Shown here: positions 45,619 to 54,251 of the stretch, piece by piece
Layout: every line of letters begins with the position of its first letter
How positions within the stretch are numbered: position 1 is the first letter of the stretch
Assembly: GCF_021266465.1 (NCBI RefSeq)
Contig: NZ_CP089848.1
Location: 3,100,001 to 3,164,000 of the forward strand
Direction: 5' to 3'
Length of the DNA stretch: 64,000 nucleotides
Source of the DNA: Paralcaligenes sp. KSB-10
GTDB taxonomy: Bacteria > Pseudomonadota > Gammaproteobacteria > Burkholderiales > Burkholderiaceae_B
Notes under the pieces: model-generated
Database searches by the model: none
What the model saw: the letters and a program-made list of their open reading frames with translations, nothing else
What the model was told of the DNA's origin: nothing
Program-made: the position numbers and the translations under genes

Positions 45619-46497
45619 TTGAAAGCCATCATCCTAGCCGGCGGCAACGGCTCTCGCCTGTACCCGCTCACACAAATATCGAGCAAACAATTGCAGGCGG
45701 TATTTGACAAACCCATGATTTATTATCCGCTGACTATATTGATGGCAGCGGGTATTCGCGAATTCTGTTTGATTTCCACACCTCAGGACCTACCGCGCTT
45801 TCAGCAATTGCTGGGAGATGGCGCTCGATGGGGGATTACCATTGAATATAGGGAACAAGCCCGTCCCGAAGGCATCGGCCAGGCATTTCTGATTGCCGAA
45901 GACTTTGTCGGCAGTGACAACGTCGTGTTGATGCTGGGTGACAATATTTTCTCGGGTGGTGACGACTTCCCTCGATCCATGGCCGAGTTTCGAGGTGGGG
46001 CAACGATTTTTGCTTACCGCGTCAAAGACCCGGAGCGGTACGGTGTGGTGGAGTTCGACCGCGCCGGCAGGGCGCTATCCATCGAAGAAAAACCAGCCGC
46101 TCCGCGCAGCAATTTCGCCGTGCCAGGCATTTATATCTACGATAATCGTGTACTTGAAATAGCAAAGACCATCCGCCCTTCTGCTCGCGGTGAGCTGGAG
46201 ATTACGGACATCAATCGGGCCTATATGGAACAAGGACAGTTGCAGGTGCATCGCTTAAGCCGCGGCTTTGCGTGGCTGGATGCCGGCACAAGCACCGCCT
46301 TGCAAGAAGCATCCGCCTATATAGAAGCCATAGAGCGTCGCCAAGGCATAAAGATTGGTTGTCCTGAAGAGGCCGCGCTGGTGCGCGGCTTTTTAAGCCT
46401 GGCCGAATTCGACACCCTAATGCAGCAGATGCCAAAATGCGAATACCGGGAATATTTGGTAACTGTGGCAGACGAAGCTCGCAAATTAAGGGGATAA
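45619..46497 (+). CDS. rfbA: Glucose-1-phosphate thymidylyltransferase
   Basis: 292 aa from the TTG at 45619 (reads MKAIILAGGNGSRLYP, the exact family N-terminus); AGGAG lies six bases before it, and a second TTG at 45616 is one codon earlier. Motifs ISSKQLQAVFDKPMIYYPL, LGDNIFSG and IEEKPAAP are intact. Makes dTDP-glucose for both dTDP-L-rhamnose and dTDP-Fuc4N. Unusually, it is split from rfbB/D/C, which lie on the other strand. Confidence 0.96.
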   Translation: MKAIILAGGNGSRLYPLTQISSKQLQAVFDKPMIYYPLTILMAAGIREFCLISTPQDLPRFQQLLGDGARWGITIEYREQARPEGIGQAFLIAEDFVGSDNVVLMLGDNIFSGGDDFPRSMAEFRGGATIFAYRVKDPERYGVVEFDRAGRALSIEEKPAAPRSNFAVPGIYIYDNRVLEIAKTIRPSARGELEITDINRAYMEQGQLQVHRLSRGFAWLDAGTSTALQEASAYIEAIERRQGIKIGCPEEAALVRGFLSLAEFDTLMQQMPKCEYREYLVTVADEARKLRG

Positions 46498-46498
46498 A

Positions 46499-47638
46499 GT
46501 GAGCACGGAAAAGATCCAATTCAACCGGCCCTATATGACGGGCAGGGAATTGCACTATATCGCCGAAGCCAAGTTCGGCAATATGCTGGCGGGGGACGGC
46601 CCCTTTACTAAACGCTGCCATGGATGGATCGAGTCGCATACAGCTTGCTCCAAGGCGCTCTTGACGCATTCCTGCACGGCAGCGCTGGAAATGGCGGCCC
46701 TGCTGCTGGACACCCAACCCGGCGATGAAGTCATTATGCCGTCATACACATTTGTATCCACGGCCAATGCATTCGTATTGCGTGGCGGAGTGCCCGTGTT
46801 CGTGGATATCAGGGAAGACACTCTTAACCTCGACGAGCAGCTTATCGAAGCCGCAATTACCTCCCGCACCAAAGCCATTGCTCCGGTGCATTATGCCGGG
46901 GTGTCCTGCGAGATGGACACGATCATGGCTATTGCCAAGCGCCATAATCTCAAGGTCGTCGAAGATGCCGCCCAAGGGGTCATGGCAAGCTACAAAGGTC
47001 GTGCATTGGGCAGTATTGGCGATCTAGGCGCGTTCAGCTTCCACGAAACCAAGAATGTGATTTCCGGTGAGGGTGGCGCCCTGCTTGTCAATGACCCGGA
47101 TCTGGCCCTGCGGGCCGAAATTATTCGTGAAAAAGGCACCGACCGCAGTCGATTTTTTCGTGGCCAGGTCGATAAATACACCTGGCAAGAAGTGGGCTCC
47201 TCGTTTCTACCGGGCGAGATCACAGCCGCCTTTCTGTGGGCGCAATTGCAAGAGGCCGAGCGCATCACCGCAGAGCGCATGACATCCTGGGATCTCTACC
47301 ACAGGCTTCTGGAGCCCATGGAGCGCCAAGGACTATTGCGCCGACCTATTGTTCCGCCTGAATGCCGACACAATGCACATATGTATTACGTGCTAATTGC
47401 ACCGGAGATTGATCGGCACGCCGTATTGGAAAGACTCAAGAGTCATGACATTTACTCGGTATTCCATTATGTGCCCTTACATTCGTCGCCGGCGGGGCAA
47501 CGCTACGGCCGAGTCCATGGAAGCATGGCCCTGACCGACTCACTCTCGGCGCGTTTAATCCGTCTGCCGCTTTGGGTCGGATTGACGGATGTGCAGCAAA
47601 ACAAGGTCGTGGACATACTGACAAAGGCACTAACCTGA
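46499..47638 (+). CDS. rffA: dTDP-4-amino-4,6-dideoxygalactose transaminase
   Basis: 379 aa, GTG start one base after the rfbA stop. Strongly RffA/WecE-like throughout: DGPFTKRCHGWIE, TALEMAALLLDTQPGDEVIMP-type segment (SCTAALEMAALL ... PGDEVIMPSYTFVSTANAF), VHYAGVSCEMDTIMAIAK, VVEDAAQGVMASYKGRALG, SFHETKNVISGEGGA with the PLP Lys, and EKGTDRSRFFRGQVDKYTW. Converts dTDP-4-keto-6-deoxyglucose to dTDP-Fuc4N. Its presence beside an acyltransferase and WbqC suggests an N-acylated Fuc4N in the glycan. Confidence 0.93.
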   Translation: MSTEKIQFNRPYMTGRELHYIAEAKFGNMLAGDGPFTKRCHGWIESHTACSKALLTHSCTAALEMAALLLDTQPGDEVIMPSYTFVSTANAFVLRGGVPVFVDIREDTLNLDEQLIEAAITSRTKAIAPVHYAGVSCEMDTIMAIAKRHNLKVVEDAAQGVMASYKGRALGSIGDLGAFSFHETKNVISGEGGALLVNDPDLALRAEIIREKGTDRSRFFRGQVDKYTWQEVGSSFLPGEITAAFLWAQLQEAERITAERMTSWDLYHRLLEPMERQGLLRRPIVPPECRHNAHMYYVLIAPEIDRHAVLERLKSHDIYSVFHYVPLHSSPAGQRYGRVHGSMALTDSLSARLIRLPLWVGLTDVQQNKVVDILTKALT

Positions 47639-47665
47639 CCAAGGCGGTGCCGCTCAAGCAAGCAG

Positions 47666-48730
47666 CTATCCCTGCGTGCCGAGACGCTCCCGTCTATAAC
47701 TGCCATCTTGCACGCGGCGGCACCATTCCAGGTTATTCAAATACCACTCAACGGTTTTACGAATACCGCTTTCAAAAGTCTCTTGCGGCTCCCAGCCCAG
47801 TTCTTGCTGGATTTTCCTGGCGTCGATCGCATAACGCAGATCGTGGCCGGGGCGGTCTTTCACATGCGTAATCAAGTCGCTGTAGCGTGCTACGCCGGCA
47901 GGTTTGTTGGGGGCCAATACCTCCAGCAATTCGCATAAAGTGCGCACGACATCCATGTTCTGTTTTTCGTTATGGCCGCCGATATTATAGGTTTCGCCGA
48001 TCTTCCCTTCTGAAATCACCTTGTACAGGGCCCGCGCATGGTCTTCCACATACAGCCAGTCGCGCACCTGTTTGCCCTGGCCGTACACCGGCAATGGCTT
48101 TCCCTCCAGGGCATTAAGAATCATCAAGGGTATGAGTTTTTCAGGAAAATGATAGGGTCCGTAATTGTTGGAGCAATTGGTAATTAAAATCGGCAAGCCA
48201 TAAGTGCGCTGCCAGGCGCGCACCAGATGGTCGGAACTGGCCTTGCTGGCGGAATACGGAGAACTGGGCGAATAAGCGCTTGCTTCGGTAAAAAGCGAGC
48301 CTGTGCCTTCCAGGTCGCCAAACACCTCATCCGTGGAAATATGGTGGAAACGAAACGCGGCTTTGCGCTGCCCGTCCATTGCCTGCCAGTACGCGCGCGC
48401 CGCCTCCAGCAAGGTGTAGGTACCCACAATATTGGTTTGGATAAAAGCCGCCGGGCCGTCGATGGATCGATCCACATGGGACTCAGCCGCCAGGTGCATC
48501 ACCACATCGGGTTGGTGCTGGCCGAATACCCGTTCAAGCCCGGCCCGGTCGCAGATATCGACCTGTTCAAAAACGTAGCGCCCGCTATCCGCCACGCCCG
48601 CCAATGACTCCAGGTTGCCGGCGTAGGTGAGCTTGTCGAGATTGACGGCCGAATCCGCAGTATTGCCGATAATATGGCGTATAAGCGCCGAACCGATAAA
48701 GCCGGCGCCGCCGGTGACGAGAATTTTCAT
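47666..48730 (-). CDS. rfbB: dTDP-glucose 4,6-dehydratase
   Basis: 354 aa. [46 protein letters not shown] with the catalytic Asp-Glu, [15 protein letters not shown] (YxxxK) and [18 protein letters not shown]. Produces dTDP-4-keto-6-deoxyglucose, the branch point to rhamnose (rfbC, rfbD) and Fuc4N (rffA). Convergent with rffA, 27 bp apart. Confidence 0.97.
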   Translation of the reverse strand: MKILVTGGAGFIGSALIRHIIGNTADSAVNLDKLTYAGNLESLAGVADSGRYVFEQVDICDRAGLERVFGQHQPDVVMHLAAESHVDRSIDGPAAFIQTNIVGTYTLLEAARAYWQAMDGQRKAAFRFHHISTDEVFGDLEGTGSLFTEASAYSPSSPYSASKASSDHLVRAWQRTYGLPILITNCSNNYGPYHFPEKLIPLMILNALEGKPLPVYGQGKQVRDWLYVEDHARALYKVISEGKIGETYNIGGHNEKQNMDVVRTLCELLEVLAPNKPAGVARYSDLITHVKDRPGHDLRYAIDARKIQQELGWEPQETFESGIRKTVEWYLNNLEWCRRVQDGSYRRERLGTQG

Positions 48731-48976
48731 TTATGCGATCGGTATCCGTGGCGTATAAGCAGGTAATCGTTGTTTGCCCAATAATCTTCGATTATGGTCG
48801 AAAAACACTTGGGCAAGCGCCGGAAGAACATGGCGAATTATAGGCATTACAATCGTTTCATTATAAAAATACACGAATGGGAATACGTTCTTGACGATAG
48901 CTCCTTCCTCTATGCGCCCCTTGACCCAACTACCTGAATAGGCCGAGTTTTTGGCTACCGCGAACGCGGCCTCCAA
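48731..48976 (-). pseudogene. Unrecognised ORF remnant between rfbD and rfbB
   Basis: 81-codon open frame from a TTG inside the end of rfbD to the base before rfbB. Contains GRIEEGAIVKNVFPFVYFY and ends RIPIA. No family recognised and no ribosome site. It fills a 199-bp gap in an operon otherwise joined by overlaps, so it may be a scar of a lost gene or chance. Confidence 0.2.
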
Positions 48977-49913
48977 GCAACAAAGCGGCTATAGTTCGCA
49001 AGTGTGTATCCATGCCGGCCGAGGGGCTGATTCCCAGTTTTTGAATCTTGTGGCTATCCAACACCGAATACCTGGGTCGCACGGCAACGGCGGGGTATTG
49101 CTCGGACGACACCGGCTTGGGCCAGGAGCCTTCACCGATTGTTCCTTGTGCTCGCTTCGCAGCCTCTGTGGAATTCGGCCGTGGTGGGCTTGCGCCCTGG
49201 TTCTGAACAAACATCACCGCTTCAATCACCTTGACCGCAAACGCATGCCAGCTAAGGGCCTCCGTACCGCTGTAGTGATACAAGCCACCCTTTGCGCCAG
49301 GCATTCTCGCGATTTGAATGATGGCATCGGCCAGGTCGCCGGCATAGGTAGGAGCGCCGACCTGATCATCCACCACGCTTAGCACCTGCCCGAGCAATAT
49401 GCGCTGAACGATGGTTTTAACAAAATTATTCCCGTACTCGCTATAGAGCCAGGAGGTGCGCAAGACGATAGCCCTGGGTTCGGCTTCCGGCCCCGGCGGA
49501 TCCCGCAACACGGCATTCTCGCCAGCCAGTTTGCTGCGTCCGTACACATTGAGCGGAACGGCAAGGTCCGTTTCAACATAAGGCCGTGCGCTATGGCCAT
49601 CGAATACATAGTCGGTTGACAGATGAATCAAGCGAGCTCCGATCGCTCGAGCGGCCTGCGCAATGTGGCGGGGGCCCTCTTCGTTGGCGGCATAGGCTAT
49701 TGCCGGCTCGCGTTCGGCCTGGTCGACCCGGGTATAGGCGGCGGCATTAATAATGAGTTCCGGCTGGAATTGCCGCACGCACTGGCCTACCGCATGGCTG
49801 TCGGTAATGTTCAGGGCACGGTGGTCCAGCGCCAGTAACTGCCAATCGGCCGGGCAGCGGTCCTGCAGGCAACGCCCTAATTGCCCGCCGGCGCCGGTCA
49901 GCAGCGCTTTCAT
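48930..49913 (-). CDS. rfbD: dTDP-4-dehydrorhamnose reductase
   Basis: 327 aa from the ATG at 49913 (MKALLTGAGGQLGRCLQDRC). NADPH motif, INAAAYTRVDQAEREPAIAYA, LIHLSTDYVFDGHSARPYVE, VPLNVYGRSKLAGE (YxxxK) and LRTSWLYSEYGNNFV. Last step to dTDP-L-rhamnose. Slightly longer than usual (about 300 aa): an insertion at about 245-275 (VQNQGASPPRPNSTEAAKRA) and an extended basic C-terminus. The frame is open upstream through rfbC, but that is shadow. Confidence 0.94.
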   Translation of the reverse strand: MKALLTGAGGQLGRCLQDRCPADWQLLALDHRALNITDSHAVGQCVRQFQPELIINAAAYTRVDQAEREPAIAYAANEEGPRHIAQAARAIGARLIHLSTDYVFDGHSARPYVETDLAVPLNVYGRSKLAGENAVLRDPPGPEAEPRAIVLRTSWLYSEYGNNFVKTIVQRILLGQVLSVVDDQVGAPTYAGDLADAIIQIARMPGAKGGLYHYSGTEALSWHAFAVKVIEAVMFVQNQGASPPRPNSTEAAKRAQGTIGEGSWPKPVSSEQYPAVAVRPRYSVLDSHKIQKLGISPSAGMDTHLRTIAALLLGGRVRGSQKLGLFR

Positions 49914-50479
49914 GGGGATTGAACAACGCGGGGCAAGCGCCCCAAAGCCCGCAGCTCGGCCAGTGTCAGGCCCGCGCAGTCCTTGCTCGACAGCACAGGG
50001 TTGCCAATCGGCCAGGCAATGGCCAGATCGGGATCGTCCCAGCGCAAGCACACTTCGTCCTGGGATTGATAGTAGTCCGTGCACTGATACGTGACATCGG
50101 CCGATTCGGACAGCACCACAAAACCATGCGCGAAGCCTGGCGGAATCCATAGCTGCTCGTGATTCCGATCCGACAGCACAGCGCCTTCCCACTGGGCATA
50201 GGTCGCTGACTCGGTGCGCAAATCCACGACCACATCGAAGATTTCCCCATGGGCGACACGCAGCAATTTACCTTGCGGATGCCGTGCCTGAAAATGCAGG
50301 CCGCGCAGCACGCCGTGCCTGGAATGCGAGCAATTGTCCTGAACGAATGGCTGCGCCAAGCCCAGCATCTGGTGATAACGCAGCGCCTGGAAGGTTTCCA
50401 GAAAATAGCCCCGCTCGTCTTCGTGAACCGCGGGCTGAATCCGCTTGACGCCAGACAGACGGGTATCGAGGATTTTCAT
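49910..50479 (-). CDS. rfbC: dTDP-4-dehydrorhamnose 3,5-epimerase
   Basis: 189 aa RmlC cupin. IQPAVHEDERGYFLETFQ, VQDNCSHSRHGVLRGLHFQ, HGEIFDVVVDLR, IPPGFAHGFVVLSESADV and YQCTDYYQSQDE carry the catalytic His and Tyr. Overlaps rfbD by four bases. First gene of the minus-strand rfbCDB operon; a promoter must lie within the 74 bp before it or further up. Confidence 0.96.
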   Translation of the reverse strand: MKILDTRLSGVKRIQPAVHEDERGYFLETFQALRYHQMLGLAQPFVQDNCSHSRHGVLRGLHFQARHPQGKLLRVAHGEIFDVVVDLRTESATYAQWEGAVLSDRNHEQLWIPPGFAHGFVVLSESADVTYQCTDYYQSQDEVCLRWDDPDLAIAWPIGNPVLSSKDCAGLTLAELRALGRLPRVVQSP

Positions 50480-50553
50480 GCCGGATGTCTGCCAGGTTGA
50501 TAAGGCATTATGCGAATTTTCATAAAAGAAATTTTACAGGGAACGAGGATGGG

Positions 50554-51045
50554 CTACGACGTAGGGTGAGGTAGTCTGGCGTCGTAATGCCACTGTCGAA
50601 TTTTCTTGAACGTAATCTTCGCTATATCGGGATGCCTTGGGTTGAGAAGAGCATTGTGTTCTTCAGGAACAATCACGGACGGCACTATTAATAATAGACT
50701 TGTATTACTAACTACCCAGTCATCGCCGGTGTCCAGGCCGACTTTACCTGCGGGAATGGTATCCCACCCCACATGATTTTCCGGCTTGAGCGTCTGCGCT
50801 GCAGACCAAAGTTTTTCTGGAATACTCACTTCAACCAAAAAGCGATTCAAGGGTAATCCATCAAAATTTAAATGAACTATCGTTTCCAAACAAGCCAGGG
50901 CAATGCTGGACGCGCAATACACCATCGGCGTTCCCTCCCGGCTCCAATGGCCACCCGTTATTTTTGCGCCCATCCCTGATTTGTCGTCGGCGGTAAAGTC
51001 TGGCGCGTCGGTGGCAATGCGCCAGACCTTAATGTGCGCTGTCAT
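50554..51045 (-). CDS. RES-domain toxin
   Basis: 163 aa. The three conserved residues that name the family can be placed: Arg in VWRIATDAP, Glu in LACLETIVHLN and Ser in DWVVSNTSLLLIVPS. Characterised RES toxins deplete NAD+. The start overlaps the stop of the Xre antitoxin (ATGA), the standard RES-Xre arrangement with antitoxin first. Confidence 0.9.
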   Translation of the reverse strand: MTAHIKVWRIATDAPDFTADDKSGMGAKITGGHWSREGTPMVYCASSIALACLETIVHLNFDGLPLNRFLVEVSIPEKLWSAAQTLKPENHVGWDTIPAGKVGLDTGDDWVVSNTSLLLIVPSVIVPEEHNALLNPRHPDIAKITFKKIRQWHYDARLPHPTS

Positions 51046-51602
51046 GCGTAAGCACCGCTTTGCGCCATGGCAATCAGCCTCGACAGTAACTCTCGACCTT
51101 CAGATGTGTCGATGTATTCCACAGGCTTATCGCCCCCAAGCGCCGGCAGCGGCTTATCCAGCCATAGTGCAAACCATTGCGCGGCATCAAAATGGGTCGG
51201 ATCACCAGACTGCTCTACGATCGCCTGCACCTGTCCGATTAATTTGATGACGCCAACGTATCGTTCGCTCTCATGTGTTGTCAGCTTTTCTTGCTGACGT
51301 ACGCGCCGATCAATTGTGGTTACGGACAACCCCAGGCTATGGATAAACCGCTCTTTTGTCCAAGCCATGCGTTTGGCCAAAGCCGAGACAGCATCGGCAT
51401 GAACGCCCCGTTTAATCAGTTTGATTCTATCTGCCGGCTCCATCATATAAACCGAGTGCGGATCTTCCTCACTCTTAGCTAAAGATAGGGTTCGCGGCAT
51501 TTTGCTTACTTGGGCACGTTTTGTTGAAACGGCTTTCGTTACCGCTTTTTTCGATTTAGTTGGGGCTTGTTTCGTTTCGACGGCAGTAAGATTGGATTGC
51601 AT
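51042..51602 (-). CDS. Xre-type antitoxin of RES-Xre system (MbcA/ParS toxin-binding domain)
   Basis: 186 aa from the ATG at 51602, with GGAGG five bases upstream. Basic N-terminal tail (TKSKKAVTKAVSTKRAQ), HTH region LAKRMAWTKERFIHSLGLSVTTIDRRVRQ, and the C-terminal DUF2384-like domain AAQWFALWLDKPLPALGGDKPVEYIDT (split: AAQWFALWLDKPLPALGG). Upstream bases 51612-51660 contain several atcga/tcgat half-sites, a likely autoregulation zone. Divergent from pgi. Confidence 0.9.
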   Translation of the reverse strand: MQSNLTAVETKQAPTKSKKAVTKAVSTKRAQVSKMPRTLSLAKSEEDPHSVYMMEPADRIKLIKRGVHADAVSALAKRMAWTKERFIHSLGLSVTTIDRRVRQQEKLTTHESERYVGVIKLIGQVQAIVEQSGDPTHFDAAQWFALWLDKPLPALGGDKPVEYIDTSEGRELLSRLIAMAQSGAYA

Positions 51603-51768
51603 AGAAACCTCCATTTGATCGTTTATTTTAAATCGAATGATCGAATTATGCGATATCGCTGTTTGATACCTCCGTACAGAAAGTGGCAGCGTCGAGGTTA
51701 CACACCGCTACGCGTTTATTATGAAATGACACGTTTAACGGCGATAATGGCCGGTGCTCTATATTTAC

Positions 51769-53367
51769 ATGAATGCCAATATGCCAGTGACCACATCTGA
51801 TTGCCCTCCCCTGCCTTTGCCGCAGCTACCCGAATGGGCGGCTTTTGTGGCGGCGGTGAAAGCGGCGCCTATTCGTGTGGACGACCTGCGGCTTGTGACG
51901 GCGACAGGGCTGCAGTTGGATTTAAGCGGCCAGAGTCAGTCTCCCGCACTGCATGCCTGTACTGAAGCTTTATTAAACACGCGACATTTCGACTCTTTGC
52001 GCAAGCAACTACTGGCCGGCAAAATCGCCAATGCCACCGAAAACCGCGCCGCCTGGCATACTGCATTACGCGAGCCCGCCGCCATCGCCGAAGTGGCTGC
52101 CGAGAGGCAGCGCATGAATGAATTCATTCGACGAGCCGATTCGGAACGCCGCTGGCGCAATATCGTGCATATAGGCATAGGCGGCAGCGATTGGGGAGTG
52201 CGCCTGGCGGTCAGCGCTTTCGGCTACGCAGGCACATGGCGCAATGTGCGCTTTGTGGCCAATATCGACGGCCATGCCATTGCCGGTGGCCTGGCAGGGC
52301 TGGACCCGCGCGATACGCTGATCGTGCTGGCGTCCAAGTCCTTTACCACCGCCGAAACTTTGCAGAACGGCCAACGCGCCGTGGAATGGCTAAGTGCAGC
52401 CGGCATCGAAGACCCTTATAAACAGGTGGTCGCCATTACCGCAAAACCAGATGTGGCCCAGGCCTGGGGTGTACCCGAAGCACATGTTTTTAAGCTGTGG
52501 GACTGGGTCGGTGGGCGCTTTTCCGTGTGGTCCTCAGTTAGCCTGACAACAGCCTTGGCTGTGGGGTCGGATGTGGTGGCGGGCATGCTGGCCGGCGCGG
52601 CCGCCATGGACACGCATTTTGCCCAAGCCCCCGTGGCTGAAAACGCACCCATCCAGATGGCGGTGGCGGGAATAATCAACCGCAGCGTGCTGGGTTATGG
52701 GTCCTTGAATATTGCGCCTTACGATTTTCGTCTGGCGAATCTGGTGCCCTACATCCAGCAATTGGAAATGGAATCGTTGGGCAAATCGACAGGCCTGGAC
52801 GGCAATCCCGTGGGCGTACCGACCGGGCCGGCAGTATGGGGCATGCCAGGCACCGATGCGCAGCATACGTTCTTTCAATGGTTGCATCAGGGCAGCGACG
52901 GCGCGCCGGTGGATTTCATTATTACCCAGGAAGCGGATCACGGCTGGAGCGAACACCATAAAAGCCTATTGGCCAATTGCCTGGCGCAACGCGAGGCGCT
53001 GCTTAAAGGCAAGACCTACGAAGCCGCGCTGGCCGAGTGCCTGGCCGAAGGTATGCCCCAGGAAAAAGCCCAGTGGCTGGCCCGGCATCGGATTCATCCA
53101 GGCGGACGGCCTTCCAACCTGATCGTGCTGCCCAAGCTTACACCGTATACGCTGGGGGCTTTATTGGCCCTGTACGAGCACAAGGTATTTGTGCAAGGTG
53201 TAATCTGGGGCATCAACCCCTTTGATCAGTGGGGCGTGGAGTACGGCAAGGTGCTGGCCAAGGGGATTGTGAAGGAATTGTCGGGCACGCAGGATTCGGC
53301 CCAAAGCCATCATGACGCCTCGACGGCGCATTGGGTACAGGTGTTTGCGAGGTCTTTGGGCCAGTAA
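51769..53367 (+). CDS. pgi: Glucose-6-phosphate isomerase
   Basis: About 532 aa. HIGIGGSDWGVRLAVSA, ASKSFTTAETLQNGQ, GGRFSVWSSVSLTTAL and the second signature GWSEHHKSLLANCLAQREAL contain the active-site residues (Glu, His, Lys of the family). The start is uncertain: in-frame ATGs at 51769 and 51781 and a GTG at 51754, none with a clear ribosome site. Interconverts glucose-6-P and fructose-6-P, supplying sugar nucleotide pathways as well as glycolysis. Confidence 0.96.
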   Translation: MNANMPVTTSDCPPLPLPQLPEWAAFVAAVKAAPIRVDDLRLVTATGLQLDLSGQSQSPALHACTEALLNTRHFDSLRKQLLAGKIANATENRAAWHTALREPAAIAEVAAERQRMNEFIRRADSERRWRNIVHIGIGGSDWGVRLAVSAFGYAGTWRNVRFVANIDGHAIAGGLAGLDPRDTLIVLASKSFTTAETLQNGQRAVEWLSAAGIEDPYKQVVAITAKPDVAQAWGVPEAHVFKLWDWVGGRFSVWSSVSLTTALAVGSDVVAGMLAGAAAMDTHFAQAPVAENAPIQMAVAGIINRSVLGYGSLNIAPYDFRLANLVPYIQQLEMESLGKSTGLDGNPVGVPTGPAVWGMPGTDAQHTFFQWLHQGSDGAPVDFIITQEADHGWSEHHKSLLANCLAQREALLKGKTYEAALAECLAEGMPQEKAQWLARHRIHPGGRPSNLIVLPKLTPYTLGALLALYEHKVFVQGVIWGINPFDQWGVEYGKVLAKGIVKELSGTQDSAQSHHDASTAHWVQVFARSLGQ

Positions 53368-53849
53368 GGACGGCCGCAGTGCGGCATTCGCCCCCAAACA
53401 AATCGAATTTCAATAAAACATGTGTGGTATCATAGACTTGCTACACCATACCTGCATTCGGCAGAAAACAGCCATATCACACTGCCTTCAACAGGCAGGT
53501 CCCACGCAAGCTCCATTGGCTCTGCTTGATTCAAGTCCATTTTTTACACGCAATTTCCGCCACTAAGCAGCATGGCGCGCTTTGTCCGGCCATGCATGCC
53601 GACTGGACTTTTTCTTATTCACGTTTCCGCATCGGAAACGCAGCACCAAGTCGCCACAGTGGCGCCGCGCATCACGTCTTCATCCTCTAGCCGCGAGAAA
53701 CGCTAGCTTCAGGCGGCGGCCGCATGCCGCGTGCGGGTTGAATACAGGATGGGTTCGTGCGCGTTTGGACGCATCGGCTGGCTGGATGGCACGCATCGCG
53801 AGTCCGCCAAGCCCGCGTTTATTGAATACTACACAGGAGATTTACCTTT
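53368..53849. other. Long untranslated region before infA
   Basis: 482 bp without a credible gene. It begins with a GCCGC-agt-GCGGC hairpin (53373-53385) after pgi. The following 400 bp carry the infA promoter and leader; a perfect 8-bp stem at 53622-53640 lies 210 bp before the ATG. A 91-codon ORF (53582-53857) running into infA has no recognisable features. Confidence 0.5.
53622..53640 (+). promoter_or_regulatory. Hairpin in the infA leader
   Basis: CGTTTCCG-cat-CGGAAACG, perfect 8-bp stem with a three-base loop and no T-run, so more likely a leader structure or operator than a terminator. Confidence 0.4.
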
Positions 53850-54110
53850 ATGGCTAAAGAAGAACTGATTGAAATGGGCGGCCTGGTGACCGAAGTGCTG
53901 CCCGACTCACGTTTTCGCGTAACGCTGGACAACGGACACCTGGTCATCGCCTACACGGGCGGCAAAATGCGCAAGCACCATATCCGCATTCTGGCGGGCG
54001 ATAAAGTATCGCTGGAAATGTCGCCGTACGACCTGAGCAAGGGTCGCATTACTTTCCGCCACATAGCAGGCCGCCCGGCGCCAACGCCGTCGACCCAGCG
54101 CCGCCGCTGA
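53850..54110 (+). CDS. infA: Translation initiation factor IF-1 (stand-alone copy)
   Basis: 86 aa. S1/OB fold: [61 protein letters not shown]. Ordinary IF-1 is 72 aa; this one has a C-terminal extension [13 protein letters not shown]. It is not in a ribosomal-protein operon, so it is probably the second infA that many Burkholderiales carry. AGGAG lies ten bases before the ATG and a long structured leader suggests post-transcriptional control, perhaps by cold. Confidence 0.95.
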   Translation: MAKEELIEMGGLVTEVLPDSRFRVTLDNGHLVIAYTGGKMRKHHIRILAGDKVSLEMSPYDLSKGRITFRHIAGRPAPTPSTQRRR

Positions 54111-54123
54111 TCGGTTTGCCGGC

Positions 54124-54139
54124 GTGGGCTTGCGCCCAC
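54124..54139 (+). terminator. Hairpin after infA
   Basis: GTGGGC-ttgc-GCCCAC, 13 bases after the infA stop; stable but without a T-run. Confidence 0.4.
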
Positions 54140-54251
54140 CCGATCAACGCTCCTAAGTTTCGGCTAAGTTTGCGGGCCTATATTCCCGCTACGGTGCCGT
54201 GCTCGATTGTAAATCCCTGCTGTCAGCGGCCCCTTACCGGGACTGCCCGTC

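Noticed and set aside
53582-53857. 91-codon ORF upstream of infA
   Set aside because: Arg/Ala-rich, overlaps the infA start, no ribosome site or family.
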